A stretch of DNA of 64,000 bases, from the NCBI RefSeq assembly GCF_020251205.1, contig NZ_JAIWYX010000001.1, positions 620,001-684,000 of the forward strand, in the 5' to 3' direction. This DNA is from Arthrobacter sp. M4 (GTDB lineage Bacteria > Actinomycetota > Actinomycetes > Actinomycetales > Micrococcaceae). Position 1 is the stretch's first letter; each line of letters opens with the position of its first letter. Under the pieces are notes generated by a model, which had not been told where the DNA came from, made no database searches, and worked only from the letters and a program-made list of their open reading frames with translations. Positions 37,440-45,826 of this stretch are shown piece by piece. Made by a program: the position numbers and the translations under genes.

Positions 37440-38371
37440 CAGATGGCTCCTCGGGTGTTGACATACAGGGAGTACAAGGATCGGCTGGCGGCCATGAACA
37501 GCCGGTTTTTCCGTGGTCCGCCGAAGGTGAGGTTGGCGCACCGCTCGGGCAACACAATCTGGCCTATCAGCTGGCCGTCAGGGTTGAAGATCCGCACGCC
37601 GTCAAGTTCGTCGGTTCCCATGCCCCAACCGCACCACAGGTTTCCGTCCTCGTCGCAGCGGAAACCGTCCGGGACGCCGTCGCCGGCGTCGATCAGCACG
37701 CGGGGCCCGTCCAGCGTCTGTCCGTCGGCCGCTATGTCAAAAGCCACAATGTTGCGGCGCGGGATGGCCCGGCTTTGGACTACGTACAGCCTGGATTCGT
37801 CCGGCGAGAAGGCGAGTCCGTTGGGCGACCGGACCTCGCTGGATGCCACCGTGAGTTCCCCCTCCGGGCTGATCCGGTAGATGTTGGTGGGCAGCTCGGG
37901 CTCGGCGCGGTAGCCTTCATAGTCGCTCAGCAGCCCAAAGGCCGGATCGGTAAACCATATGCTGCCATCGGATTTCACTACGACGTCGTTGGGCGAATTC
38001 AGTGGTTTGCCGTCGTAACTGTCTGCCAAGACCGTGATCGTTCCGTCGTATTCCGTGCGGGTGACACGGCGGGTGCCGTGTTCGCAGCTGACGAGACGCC
38101 CTTGGCGGTCGCGGGTGTTGCCGTTGGTGAAGTCTGACGGGCGTCGGAATTCGGACGTCTCCCCCGTCGTCTCGTCCCACTTCATGATGCGGTTGTTGGG
38201 CAGGTCACTGAATAGCAGATAGCGGCCGTCCCCGAACCAGACTGGCCCCTCGGTCCACCGGAACCCGGTGGCGAGCCTCTCCACCCCTGCCAAAACTATC
38301 CGGTATTTCTCGAAGGACGGGTCATGGACCACAATGGCCGGATCCGGATAGCGCGTACTTTCAAACCACAT
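37439..38371 (-). CDS. SMP-30/gluconolactonase family lactonase
   Basis: A 310-residue six-bladed beta-propeller. Metal-site motifs: ATGFRWTEGPVWFGDG (Glu), DRQGRLVSCEHGTRRV, LNSPNDVVVKSDGSIWFTDP (Asn/Asp) and EVRSPNGLAFSPDESRLYV. It would open a sugar lactone to the acid that enters the pathway. ATG 38371 is one base after the stop of the HpcH gene (TGACATG). No signal peptide, so it acts in the cytoplasm. Confidence 0.9.
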   Translation of the reverse strand: MWFESTRYPDPAIVVHDPSFEKYRIVLAGVERLATGFRWTEGPVWFGDGRYLLFSDLPNNRIMKWDETTGETSEFRRPSDFTNGNTRDRQGRLVSCEHGTRRVTRTEYDGTITVLADSYDGKPLNSPNDVVVKSDGSIWFTDPAFGLLSDYEGYRAEPELPTNIYRISPEGELTVASSEVRSPNGLAFSPDESRLYVVQSRAIPRRNIVAFDIAADGQTLDGPRVLIDAGDGVPDGFRCDEDGNLWCGWGMGTDELDGVRIFNPDGQLIGQIVLPERCANLTFGGPRKNRLFMAASRSLYSLYVNTRGAI

Positions 38372-38372
38372 G

Positions 38373-39158
38373 TCAGAGGGCCACCTTGTCCTGGGCGACA
38401 ACTCCAAGACGGCCAATCAGGCCTGCTGCGCCGCTGTTGACGATGGACGTGTCTGTCGCGACACCGAGCATGTCAACTCCCTGACCCATTCGGAAACGGG
38501 CTTCGTCCTCGTTCAGCGTCAGGTAACCGGAGGGCTTGCCGAGGGCGCGCAGGCGGTCAAATGCGTCATTGATGGCGGCCTGCACCTCCGGGTGTTGGGC
38601 GTTGCCGACGTGTCCCATTGATGCCGCGAGGTCTGCCGGACCAATGAAGACACCATCCACTCCCGGTACGGATGCGATCGCCTCGAGATTGCTCAGGCCG
38701 AGCGGCGTTTCGATTTGCACGATGATGCAGATTTCAGCCTCGGCAGTTGTCACGTAGCTGCGATTCTGCCCGTAGTTCGCGGCTCGGGAACTGGCGGAGA
38801 CGCCCCGGACGCCGAAGGGCGGGTAACGGGTGTAGCTAACCGCCGTATCCGCTTCCTCTGCCGTATCGATGCTGGGGATCAGCAGCGTCTGGGCACCGGC
38901 ATCAAGCAGTCGTTTTATCAGGATCATGTCCGACCAGGCCGGACGCACTACGGCGCTGACTCCATGGACGGCCAAGGCACGCAACTGTTCGATGACATCG
39001 GCCATTTCGGTCGGCGAGTGTTCGGTGTCCAGCAGGATCCAGTCGAATCCGGCGCCCGCCAGGAGTTCGACAAGGGAAGCGCTGTTCAGCGTTGAGAACA
39101 TTCCCAGTTGCTGGTCCTGTCCCAGCCGACGCTTGAAGGTGTTGATCGGTGTTTTCAA
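38373..39158 (-). CDS. HpcH/HpaI aldolase family protein
   Basis: A 261-residue class II (metal-dependent) pyruvate aldolase. Hallmarks: FDWILLDTEHSPTEMADVI, AGAQTLLIPSIDTAEEADTA, VQIETPLGLSNLEAIASVPG (metal Glu) and VFIGPADLAASMG (metal Asp). Such enzymes cleave 2-keto-3-deoxy acid sugars or 4-hydroxy-2-oxoheptanedioate to pyruvate plus an aldehyde. Next to OtnK/OtnC it implies either a second outlet or a substrate beyond simple tetronates. Confidence 0.9.
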   Translation of the reverse strand: MKTPINTFKRRLGQDQQLGMFSTLNSASLVELLAGAGFDWILLDTEHSPTEMADVIEQLRALAVHGVSAVVRPAWSDMILIKRLLDAGAQTLLIPSIDTAEEADTAVSYTRYPPFGVRGVSASSRAANYGQNRSYVTTAEAEICIIVQIETPLGLSNLEAIASVPGVDGVFIGPADLAASMGHVGNAQHPEVQAAINDAFDRLRALGKPSGYLTLNEDEARFRMGQGVDMLGVATDTSIVNSGAAGLIGRLGVVAQDKVAL

Positions 39159-39166
39159 TTGCTCTC

Positions 39167-39988
39167 CTATGCAGAAATTGGTCCAGCTTGGGCGCCGGAA
39201 AGGTGGGTGATTGCACGCGAGAGCTCCGCGGCAATGCTGAGTGCCCGGGGAAGGGCGGTGTCGATCAATTCGCTCATCGTCATGCGTGTGGCGTCCGTGG
39301 TGAGGCTGACTCCAGCGAGCGGACTCGCGTTTTCGTCAAGGATCGGCACTGCGACCGTTCGCAGTCCGTAGGCATTTTCACCGTCGGACACCGCATAGCC
39401 CTGGGCTTTGACCTGGCGAAGCCGCTCGAGGAGTTCAGGCAGCTCAATCAGCGTCCGGTCTGAGAATTTGATTCGCGGCTGGCTCTCCAGGATCTCGACC
39501 TGCCGGTCCTCGGGCAGCCAAGCCAGGACCGCGTGGCTGAGGGCGGCGGCGTGGTTGCTTGCTTTCCGGCCCGGCCGCGCGTCCACCCGGTGACGCACTA
39601 CCAAGGTGTCGTAGCGCTTCAGGTAGATGACGTCGTTTCCATCCAAGACGCCTAGCGACGCGGCATCAACGATGTCCGGAACGCAATCCTCCAGCAACGG
39701 TGCGCTGTTGTCCCAGAGCTCATGGGAGGCAAGCGCCGAGTAGCCCAGGTCCAGGCACTTCAGGGCCAATCGGAACCGTTTGCCGGGGACAGACCGCAGA
39801 TAGCCCAGGGACATCAGCGTGTGCAGCAACCGGAACGCCGTACCCCTGTCCAGTCCGGCAGCAGCGGCCACTTCGCTGACGCTCATCACTGGGTTCTCCG
39901 GTCCGAAGGCCTGCAGAACCGCGAAGGACTTGCCGACCGAGTTAACGACGTTCTTTGGGTTGTCCGACGGGGCGGGCTCTTTCACCAT
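39167..39988 (-). CDS. IclR family transcriptional regulator of the acid-sugar operon
   Basis: A 273-residue regulator. Winged helix VNSVGKSFAVLQAFG to GLDRGTAFRLLHTLMSLGYL, then the ligand domain ending VAVPILDENASPLAGVSLTT. It lies inside the operon, 8 bp before the aldolase gene and 27 bp after the SDR gene, so it is probably autoregulated by the pathway intermediate. Confidence 0.9.
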   Translation of the reverse strand: MVKEPAPSDNPKNVVNSVGKSFAVLQAFGPENPVMSVSEVAAAAGLDRGTAFRLLHTLMSLGYLRSVPGKRFRLALKCLDLGYSALASHELWDNSAPLLEDCVPDIVDAASLGVLDGNDVIYLKRYDTLVVRHRVDARPGRKASNHAAALSHAVLAWLPEDRQVEILESQPRIKFSDRTLIELPELLERLRQVKAQGYAVSDGENAYGLRTVAVPILDENASPLAGVSLTTDATRMTMSELIDTALPRALSIAAELSRAITHLSGAQAGPISA

Positions 39989-40015
39989 GATTTCTTCCTT
40001 GGGTTTGGTGGGCGG

Positions 40016-40768
40016 TCAGGAATCGAAGAGACGCAGCGAAGCAAAACCGCCGTCGACTGTTAGAACAGTGCCCACCGTCGATACGGCGGCCGGGTCGGCC
40101 ACATAGATGACGGCGCGGGCAACTTCCTCGGCAGAAACCATGAATCCGGTGGGCTGGCGATTGTTGTACACCTCCTGCTGGGCAGCGGGGTCCGGCGCCT
40201 GCCGTATCAGTTCCGCGATGAGTGGCGTGTCCACCGTCCCGGGGCTCACGCAGTTCACACGGATGCCTTCGTGTAGGAAGTCGGCGGCCATCGCGCGGCT
40301 CATGGCCTCGATGGCACCTTTCGTGGCTGAGTAGAGGACCCGGCGCCGGAGCCCTGTCGTCGCGGTGCACGATGAAACGTTCGTGATGCTGGCACCCCGG
40401 CGCCGGCGCAGGTATGGCAGGGCTGCCCGCGTGGCCCGCACATAGCCCAGGACGTTCACATCGAAGACACTGTGCCAGTCCTCCAGGGGCCCGTCTTCGA
40501 CCGTCGCAGGGTAGCTGACACCGGCGTTGTTGATCAGGATGTTGATGTGCCCATGCTTTTGGCCGATGCTGTCGAAGGCGGCGCGTACCTGGTCATCGCT
40601 GCCCATGTCAGTCTGGTACAGGTCAGCGCCGGCAGGACTTCCGGCGGTGTTCTTGTCCAGGATGGATACTTTGGCGCCGGCGGCGAGCAGGGCGCTGGCT
40701 ACTGCCTTGCCGATGCCTGCCGCGCCGCCGGTAACTACTGCGATGGCGCCGTTGAGGTTGCCGTTCAC
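40016..40768 (-). CDS. Short-chain dehydrogenase/reductase
   Basis: A 250-residue classical SDR. NAD(P) motif VVTGGAAGIGKAVA, NNAG in ILINNAGVSYPA, catalytic Ser in ITNVSSCT and YxxxK in LYSATKGAIEAM, closing TVLTVDGGFASL. In the acid-sugar operon it is the best candidate for the 3-dehydrogenase that makes the oxo-acid phosphorylated by OtnK, a step done by LtnD-type beta-hydroxyacid dehydrogenases in described pathways. Confidence 0.9.
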   Translation of the reverse strand: MNGNLNGAIAVVTGGAAGIGKAVASALLAAGAKVSILDKNTAGSPAGADLYQTDMGSDDQVRAAFDSIGQKHGHINILINNAGVSYPATVEDGPLEDWHSVFDVNVLGYVRATRAALPYLRRRRGASITNVSSCTATTGLRRRVLYSATKGAIEAMSRAMAADFLHEGIRVNCVSPGTVDTPLIAELIRQAPDPAAQQEVYNNRQPTGFMVSAEEVARAVIYVADPAAVSTVGTVLTVDGGFASLRLFDS

Positions 40769-40786
40769 GAAAGGATGCTCCGGGTT

Positions 40787-42127
40787 TCAGTCGATGGGGG
40801 TCATGGTTTTGATCGGGCGCAACGCGTAGGCACACCCTGCCGAGATAACAGCGATGATGATCATGTAAGCCATGACGGCATTGCTCGTACCGTACTGGGC
40901 CAGCAGTGTTGCCGCGATCAGGGGCGAGAGTCCGCCGCCGAGGATTGGTCCGAGCTGTTGGACGAGTGACAGGCCGCTGTAGCGGACGCGTGCCGGGAAC
41001 AGTTCGGAGAAGAACGCACCCTGCGCGCCGTAGACGGAGCCGTGTCCCACGGCTAGGCCCAGCGCGATGGCGGCGTAGATCAGGACGTGGTTCCCGCTGC
41101 TGAGCATGGCAAAGAATGGGAGCGCCAGCACAGCCTGGAAGAGCAAGCCACCGATGTAAACCTTGCGCCGTCCGATCCTGTCGGAAAGGGCGCCGAACAG
41201 GGGCAGGGTGATGCATTCGAGAACCGCACCAATCAATACGCCGTTAAGGATCTCCTGCTGGGGCAGCTTCAGGGTGCTTACACAGAATGTGATGGCGAAG
41301 ACAGCGTAGATGTTGAACAGACCGCTTTCGGCCACCTTGGAGCCAATGCCGAGGAGGATGCTTCGCCAGTGGTCACGAAGTGCCTCGATTACCGGGAGCT
41401 TGGCCGTGTCGCCAGCTTCCTTGACGGCGGCGAACGCCGGAGACTCCGTAATCCGGTAGCGGATGAAGAAGCCGATCGCGACGAGGATGATGCTGGCGAT
41501 GAACGGGATGCGCCATCCCCAAGCCAAGAAGTCTGCTTTGGGCAGGGCGGAGAGGGCACCCAGGAAGATGACCGGCAGCACCAGGCCGGCGGGGACGCCG
41601 ATGTGCACGAGCGAACTGTAGAAACCGCGCTTGTTGGCCGGGGCGTGTTCGATGGTCATGGTCATGCCGCCGCCGTACTCGCCGCCGATGCCGATGCCTT
41701 GGACGAGCCGGAGGATAACGAGCGCGATGGGGGCCAGGATGCCAATCGTGTCATAGGACGGCACGAGGCCGATGATGAAAGTGCCCGCGCCCATGATGAT
41801 CATGGTGAGCAGCAGGATCTTCTTGCGGCCAATCCGGTCGCCGTAGTGACCAAAGATAATGCCGCCGATGGGTCGGGCGCAGTAGCCGACGAAGAACGTC
41901 ACGAATGCCAGCAGGGTACCGACAAGGGCGTTCCCCGAGGGGAAGAACACGACGTTGAACACCAGCGAGGACGCGACTGCGTACAGACTGAAGTCGTAGT
42001 ACTCAATCGCGTTGCCGATGGCGCTGGCGAATGCCACGCGGCGCATCTGGGTCCGGCTCTCAAGGGTGCCGGCTTCGGTAAGGGCCAAGCTGTCCAGCTC
42101 GGCGGTAGAGGTTGGCTTCTTTGCCAT
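40787..42127 (-). CDS. MFS transporter, metabolite:H+ symporter (MHS) family
   Basis: A 446-residue carrier with 12 helices. MHS signatures: RRVAFASAIGNAIEYYDFSLY, IIFGHYGDRIGRKKILL after helix 2, and EYGGGMTMTIEHAPANKRGF. ATG 42127 has GGAG 6 bases upstream. It is the promoter-proximal gene of the acid-sugar operon and should import the acid (or its lactone) with protons. A TCCGA-N8-TCGGA inverted repeat at 42193-42210 lies upstream. Confidence 0.9.
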   Translation of the reverse strand: MAKKPTSTAELDSLALTEAGTLESRTQMRRVAFASAIGNAIEYYDFSLYAVASSLVFNVVFFPSGNALVGTLLAFVTFFVGYCARPIGGIIFGHYGDRIGRKKILLLTMIIMGAGTFIIGLVPSYDTIGILAPIALVILRLVQGIGIGGEYGGGMTMTIEHAPANKRGFYSSLVHIGVPAGLVLPVIFLGALSALPKADFLAWGWRIPFIASIILVAIGFFIRYRITESPAFAAVKEAGDTAKLPVIEALRDHWRSILLGIGSKVAESGLFNIYAVFAITFCVSTLKLPQQEILNGVLIGAVLECITLPLFGALSDRIGRRKVYIGGLLFQAVLALPFFAMLSSGNHVLIYAAIALGLAVGHGSVYGAQGAFFSELFPARVRYSGLSLVQQLGPILGGGLSPLIAATLLAQYGTSNAVMAYMIIIAVISAGCAYALRPIKTMTPID

Positions 42128-42192
42128 AGGAGTCTCCAGCGATAACGGGAAATTGATGTCGTATGAGGAATGATTCATCTCACCGTTCGGAG

Positions 42193-42210
42193 TCCGATCG
42201 AAAGTTCGGA
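42193..42210. promoter_or_regulatory. Inverted repeat TCCGA-N8-TCGGA, possible operator
   Basis: Arms 42193-42197 and 42206-42210, about 66 bp before the MHS start. Short arms, so weak evidence; IclR in the operon is the obvious candidate binder. Confidence 0.25.
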
Positions 42211-42336
42211 TGTTCCTCAGTGTAGGTGCGGCCTGTGGCCTCGTCAACCGAGTCCCCATCCGCTGGCCGATGCCGCACTGTCACGAGAAAGAACCTCAGC
42301 CGCACCACCAGCCAGCGACATTCCAAAGGAGAAAAC

Positions 42337-42537
42337 ATGATCCGAGCCATTGTTGCTAGCCGACCCGGCGGGGCCGGATGTGCCGGAGCCGGCGGAGTGG
42401 TTCAGCTGGTCATCCAGCTATTGAAATCCCGGTCAGCGCGCGTCATCGCGACTGTGTCATCCGAGGAGAAGCGCTACGTGCCTACAAAACCGGGGCTGAC
42501 GGGGCCCTCCCCGGCGAGAGGTTTATGCAGCGCGTAA
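42337..42537 (+). pseudogene. Quinone oxidoreductase gene with large internal deletion
   Basis: The frame starts MIRAIVASRPGG, the typical N-terminus of a zinc-independent quinone oxidoreductase, then jumps directly to AGGVVQLVIQLLKSRSARVI and ATVSSEEK, the NADPH-binding region normally ~140 residues later. The sequence then degenerates. The ribosome site region (CAAAGGAGAAAAC) is intact. Confidence 0.6.
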
Positions 42538-42689
42538 GGAGTTGACCAACGGGAGGCGTGGACGCCGTCCTAGACGGCGCAAGTGTGGAGAGCCGACAGG
42601 GCGGGACCACCGTGCGGCGCGGCCGCGTCGAGGATACGACGGCGGACGGTGCCATCCTGTGGCTAGGCAGCGGCGAGGGGGAACCAAAT

Positions 42690-42824
42690 GTGCCCGCTCG
42701 TCCGCCGTCGACGTCGCAGCAGGCGACCAGCTCAACCTCGGGGGATGCTCTGGAGTGCCCCCGTGTGGTTGATCGCGATCTTTCCGCATCCGATGATGCC
42801 CACACGGAGATTTCCGTGCGGCAT
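42690..42824 (-). pseudogene. N-terminal fragment of a Gfo/Idh/MocA oxidoreductase
   Basis: Starts with a good ribosome site (AGGAGAACTGAC-ATG) one base after the aroQ stop and encodes MPHGNLRVGIIGCGKIAINH, TGALQSIP. A +1 base in a C5 tract (42740-42744) then shifts the frame; in the next frame it continues EVELVACCDVDGGRAGTF before similarity ends. So the operon once had one more gene, now truncated. Confidence 0.65.
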
Positions 42825-42825
42825 G

Positions 42826-43302
42826 TCAGTTCTCCTGTGCAGCCCTGGTTACTGCCTTGGAGCGCTGGGCGTGCCGGTCAGCGATGATGTCTATGCCAAA
42901 GGCGTAACCACTCACCCCCGCGCCGGCGATGACAGCGGCGGCCACGGGCGAGACGAAGGAGTGATGGCGGAAGCTTTCGCGGGTGTGGGGGTTGCTGATG
43001 TGGACTTCGACGACGTCCAACTCCGAAGCCTTAATGGCGTCGTGCAATGCGACGGAGGTATGGGTCAGGCCGGCCGGGTTGATAACACAGCCAACATTCT
43101 CGGTGCGGCCACGGTGCAGCGCGTCGATGAGGTCACCCTCGTGGTTGCTTTGCAGGAAGTCCACTTCCAGCCCGTGGGTGGCGGCACGGTCGCGGACCAT
43201 GCGTTCCACGTCGGCGATCGAGTCACTACCGTATATTTCCGGTTCGCGGGTGCCGAGCATGTTCAGGTTGGGTCCGTTAAGGACCAGGACACGATTGGTC
43301 AT
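42826..43302 (-). CDS. aroQ: Type II 3-dehydroquinate dehydratase
   Basis: A 158-residue dodecamer-forming enzyme. VLVLNGPNLNMLGTREPEIY carries the catalytic Tyr and the R/E lid; INPAGLTHTSVALHDAI and VEVHISNPHTRESFRHHSFV are the other active-site blocks. It dehydrates 3-dehydroquinate to 3-dehydroshikimate. ATG 43302 gives the standard N-terminus, though an upstream ATG at 43347 overlaps the previous stop (ATGA) and could add 15 residues. In this operon it is likely catabolic. Confidence 0.92.
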   Translation of the reverse strand: MTNRVLVLNGPNLNMLGTREPEIYGSDSIADVERMVRDRAATHGLEVDFLQSNHEGDLIDALHRGRTENVGCVINPAGLTHTSVALHDAIKASELDVVEVHISNPHTRESFRHHSFVSPVAAAVIAGAGVSGYAFGIDIIADRHAQRSKAVTRAAQEN

Positions 43303-43343
43303 GGGGCTGCTTTCTTGCTCGAGGTCTAAAAGGGTTTGGTGTT

Positions 43344-44245
43344 TCATGAAGGTTCCAGGGCGTGTGCGACGAGCGTGCGGGCGGCGGAGATGCTGCTGCG
43401 GGCCGCGGCGGTGGAATCGAGCGCACGGAATTCCGGATAGTTGACTTCTACGCACCACGGCCCGGTGAAGCCTGCGGTGCGGACGGCACGGACGAAGCCT
43501 GCGCCGTCGAGGTCACCGTCGCCGGGCAACCGGCGGGTTGAGCGTGCATTGGCCAGGAAATCTTCGTGGACGCGGTATCCGCCGTTGAGCTGGACAGCCG
43601 TGATCGGCCCCATCTCCCCCTTGGCGATCCCGTCAGTGGTGCAGTCTGTGTTGAGGCGTGCCACGTGTCAGCCAGCGCTCCCCCGGTGCCCGCAATAGCC
43701 TGGATTTCGCGGACCAGGCCGTAGTCCCGGATCTTTGACCACGCGAAGGCCTCGACGGCGGGGGCGTAGCCGGTACCGGCCACTAACGCGGCTAGTTCGG
43801 CGAGTCCGCGGCCGGCAAGCTGCGGATCCGCAGCCGGTCCGGCGCCGAACTCCCCGACACTCACGTGATGTCCGCCGACAGAGTTGGTGGCCAGATGCCC
43901 TTCCACTTCACCGACAAGTTCGGCGGCTTTGGCGACGGCGGGGTTGCCGGGTCCGTCGCACCAACCCCCCATGAACTCGATTTCGACGACGTCCAGCCCG
44001 GTTCCGCGCAGAACTCCGGACATGTGGGCCAGCACCTCCGAGGGGTCGTCCGTGCCGAGCTCATTCCAGTCCGGGTCGGTGAGTTCGTTCAGGTGCAGGC
44101 CGATGCCGGCGTAGCCGGTATCGGCTGCTGCCTGAACCCGGTCGGTGAACGTATGCCGGGGCGGTTGCCCGAAGCCGCTGCCGGACAGGGTGAAGAAGCT
44201 CGCTACGAAGCAGTCGGCGTGGGGTACCTTCTGGCGCGTTGTCAC
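43344..44245 (-). pseudogene. TIM-barrel sugar-phosphate-isomerase-like gene (probable 3-dehydroshikimate dehydratase), frameshifted
   Basis: Residues 1-193 (from GTG 44245) are in one frame: TGYAGIGLHLNELTDPDWNE, VEIEFMGGWCDGPGNPAV, YAPAVEAFAWSKIRDYG, ending GGALADTWH. The remainder continues in another frame from base 43664: VARLNTDCTTDGI, VQLNGGYRVHEDF, WCVEVNYPEFRAL. The metal ligands expected of xylose-isomerase-like barrels (E in EAF, D/H in DTWH, E in EVN) are split between the parts. The site has a single GTGGCAC at 43658-43664; a duplicated GTGGCAC would restore ...DTWHVAR... in one frame. Context suggests conversion of dehydroshikimate to protocatechuate (AsbF-like). Confidence 0.7.
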
Positions 44246-44248
44246 TGC

Positions 44249-45274
44249 TCAGCCGACCTGCGCGGCCGTGGGCAAGTAGGGCGGAGTGGCGTATTCCTTG
44301 AAGCTGGGCGGGGTGGCCAGACCCCAGGCTGTGCTGCGCCCGCCGGTTTCGGTGTCCCAGGTGACCGGTTCCCAGTCCGGGGAGTAGATGTGGATGCCTC
44401 CGGAAAACACCTCGATCCGGTTGCCGCCGGGTTCGATGACGTAGAGGAAGAACCCCTGGGTGCGGGAGTGCTTGGCGGGGCCGAAATCGATCGGCACCCC
44501 GTTCTCCATGAAGATGTCGGCTGCCTTGAGCACGTCTTCGCGGCTTTCGACGGCGTAGGCCAGGTGGTGCAGCCGGCCTGACGTGGGGTAAGGCTCCCGG
44601 GTCAGGGCAAGGTCGTGTGCCTTGGTCATGACCGAGAGCCAGGCCCCGACTTCCTGCTCTGTACCGGCCGGGACCAGACGCTCCCGTAATTTGAAGCCGA
44701 GGGCTTCCTGCGCGAAGGCGCTGGCCTGGCCGACGTCCGGCACCAGCAGGTTGATGTGGTCCAGGTGGGCAGCTCCCACGCCGCGGGGATCGTATTTTTG
44801 GGGTTGGTTGGGCAAGTAAGGCTTCTGTCCCGCAGGGGCGAGGAACTTTTCCGTTTCGAAGTAGATCTCCTGAAGGTGCCCGCCGGGGCCGCGGTACTGG
44901 TAGGCGGCACCGTGCCCGACGTCCCCGTCAATCCACTGGCCCTGGATGCCCTTGACCTCCAGGGCGGCGACCCTGCGGCGCAGCGCCTGAGGGCTGGTGC
45001 AGCGCCACGCCACGTGTCCGGGCCCGGGCTGCGCCGCGGCGGTCACCTTCAGCGACGTGAGCACATCGTCGTTCCACGCCCGCAGGTAGACGGAGTCAGC
45101 CGTCTCCTCCACGGTGTAGAGCCCGTAGACCCTGGTGAAGAAATCCGCCGTGGCTTGGAGGTCCGGGCTGAGGATTTCCACGTGCCCCAGTTGGGCGACG
45201 TCGTAGACCGGTTCTTTGTATGTGTCCTCTCCGGGGTCAGTGAGCCGTTCGGCGTGGTGCGAGATGTCAACCAT
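44249..45274 (-). CDS. Type I extradiol ring-cleavage dioxygenase (VOC family)
   Basis: A 341-residue two-domain Fe(II) enzyme. The N-domain starts at QLGHVEILSPDL; the catalytic C-domain has iron ligands His173 in HLDHINLLV, His237 in RLHHLAYAV and Glu288 in GGNRIEVFSGG. It resembles catechol 2,3-dioxygenases. In this operon protocatechuate 2,3-cleavage is the best fit, with catechol or a carboxycatechol analogue as alternatives. AAAGGAGCACC precedes ATG 45274. Confidence 0.87.
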   Translation of the reverse strand: MVDISHHAERLTDPGEDTYKEPVYDVAQLGHVEILSPDLQATADFFTRVYGLYTVEETADSVYLRAWNDDVLTSLKVTAAAQPGPGHVAWRCTSPQALRRRVAALEVKGIQGQWIDGDVGHGAAYQYRGPGGHLQEIYFETEKFLAPAGQKPYLPNQPQKYDPRGVGAAHLDHINLLVPDVGQASAFAQEALGFKLRERLVPAGTEQEVGAWLSVMTKAHDLALTREPYPTSGRLHHLAYAVESREDVLKAADIFMENGVPIDFGPAKHSRTQGFFLYVIEPGGNRIEVFSGGIHIYSPDWEPVTWDTETGGRSTAWGLATPPSFKEYATPPYLPTAAQVG

Positions 45275-45344
45275 GGTGCTCCTTTGCACGCGGCCGGCCC
45301 GGCGGGGCCGCCCGGTATTCCTGTGGATGGGTCAGCTGCAGGTG

Positions 45345-45773
45345 TCAGCGTGGCGCGGCAGTTGCGCCCAGACCGGCCTCGTTTTTCTGCTCAAGCTCCG
45401 CGATTCCGTCCAGGATCGCCGGGGCATGGTTGGCCACGGACAGCCCGCCAAAAAGGTAGGCGAGATCGATGGTGGCCTGCAGTTCGTCCCAGCTGGCGCC
45501 GGCCCGACGGGCGGCCAGGCCATGGAGCTTGGCCGCGTCGCGCAGGTTGACGGCCAGGACCGCGAAGAGGATCAGCTGGACTGTTTTTTGGTCGAGCTTG
45601 TCCGTGTAGCAGATCAGGTTCCGGACCCGCTCCTCGGCGAGCAGCAGCTCGGGGTTGGTGTCCCGGAGCCGGTCGAAACGGGCCTGGATGCGCGGGGGCA
45701 CGAAGCCCATCAGTTCGCGGTAGGTGTCCAGGAATTCATCGATCTGCCAGTTCTGGGCTTCGGTAGCGGTCAT
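45345..45773 (-). CDS. Carboxymuconolactone decarboxylase (PcaC-like) family protein
   Basis: A 142-residue helical protein. The core LILFAVLAVNLRDAAKLHGL followed by YLFGGLSVANHA lacks the CxxC of AhpD peroxidases and instead follows the PcaC pattern with a histidine near the motif. In the operon it could remove the carboxyl group from the ring-cleavage product of protocatechuate (5-carboxy-2-hydroxymuconate semialdehyde). That assignment is inference from context. Confidence 0.8.
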   Translation of the reverse strand: MTATEAQNWQIDEFLDTYRELMGFVPPRIQARFDRLRDTNPELLLAEERVRNLICYTDKLDQKTVQLILFAVLAVNLRDAAKLHGLAARRAGASWDELQATIDLAYLFGGLSVANHAPAILDGIAELEQKNEAGLGATAAPR

Positions 45774-45826
45774 GGCCGTCTCCCTCTTTTCCGTCGTGTG
45801 TGTCTGGGTCGTGCCGTGGCGCGGGT

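Noticed and set aside
42558-42887. Plus-strand frame beginning MDAVLDGASVES
   Set aside because: Runs across the Gfo/Idh fragment and the aroQ end; the opening looks protein-like but no family could be assigned.
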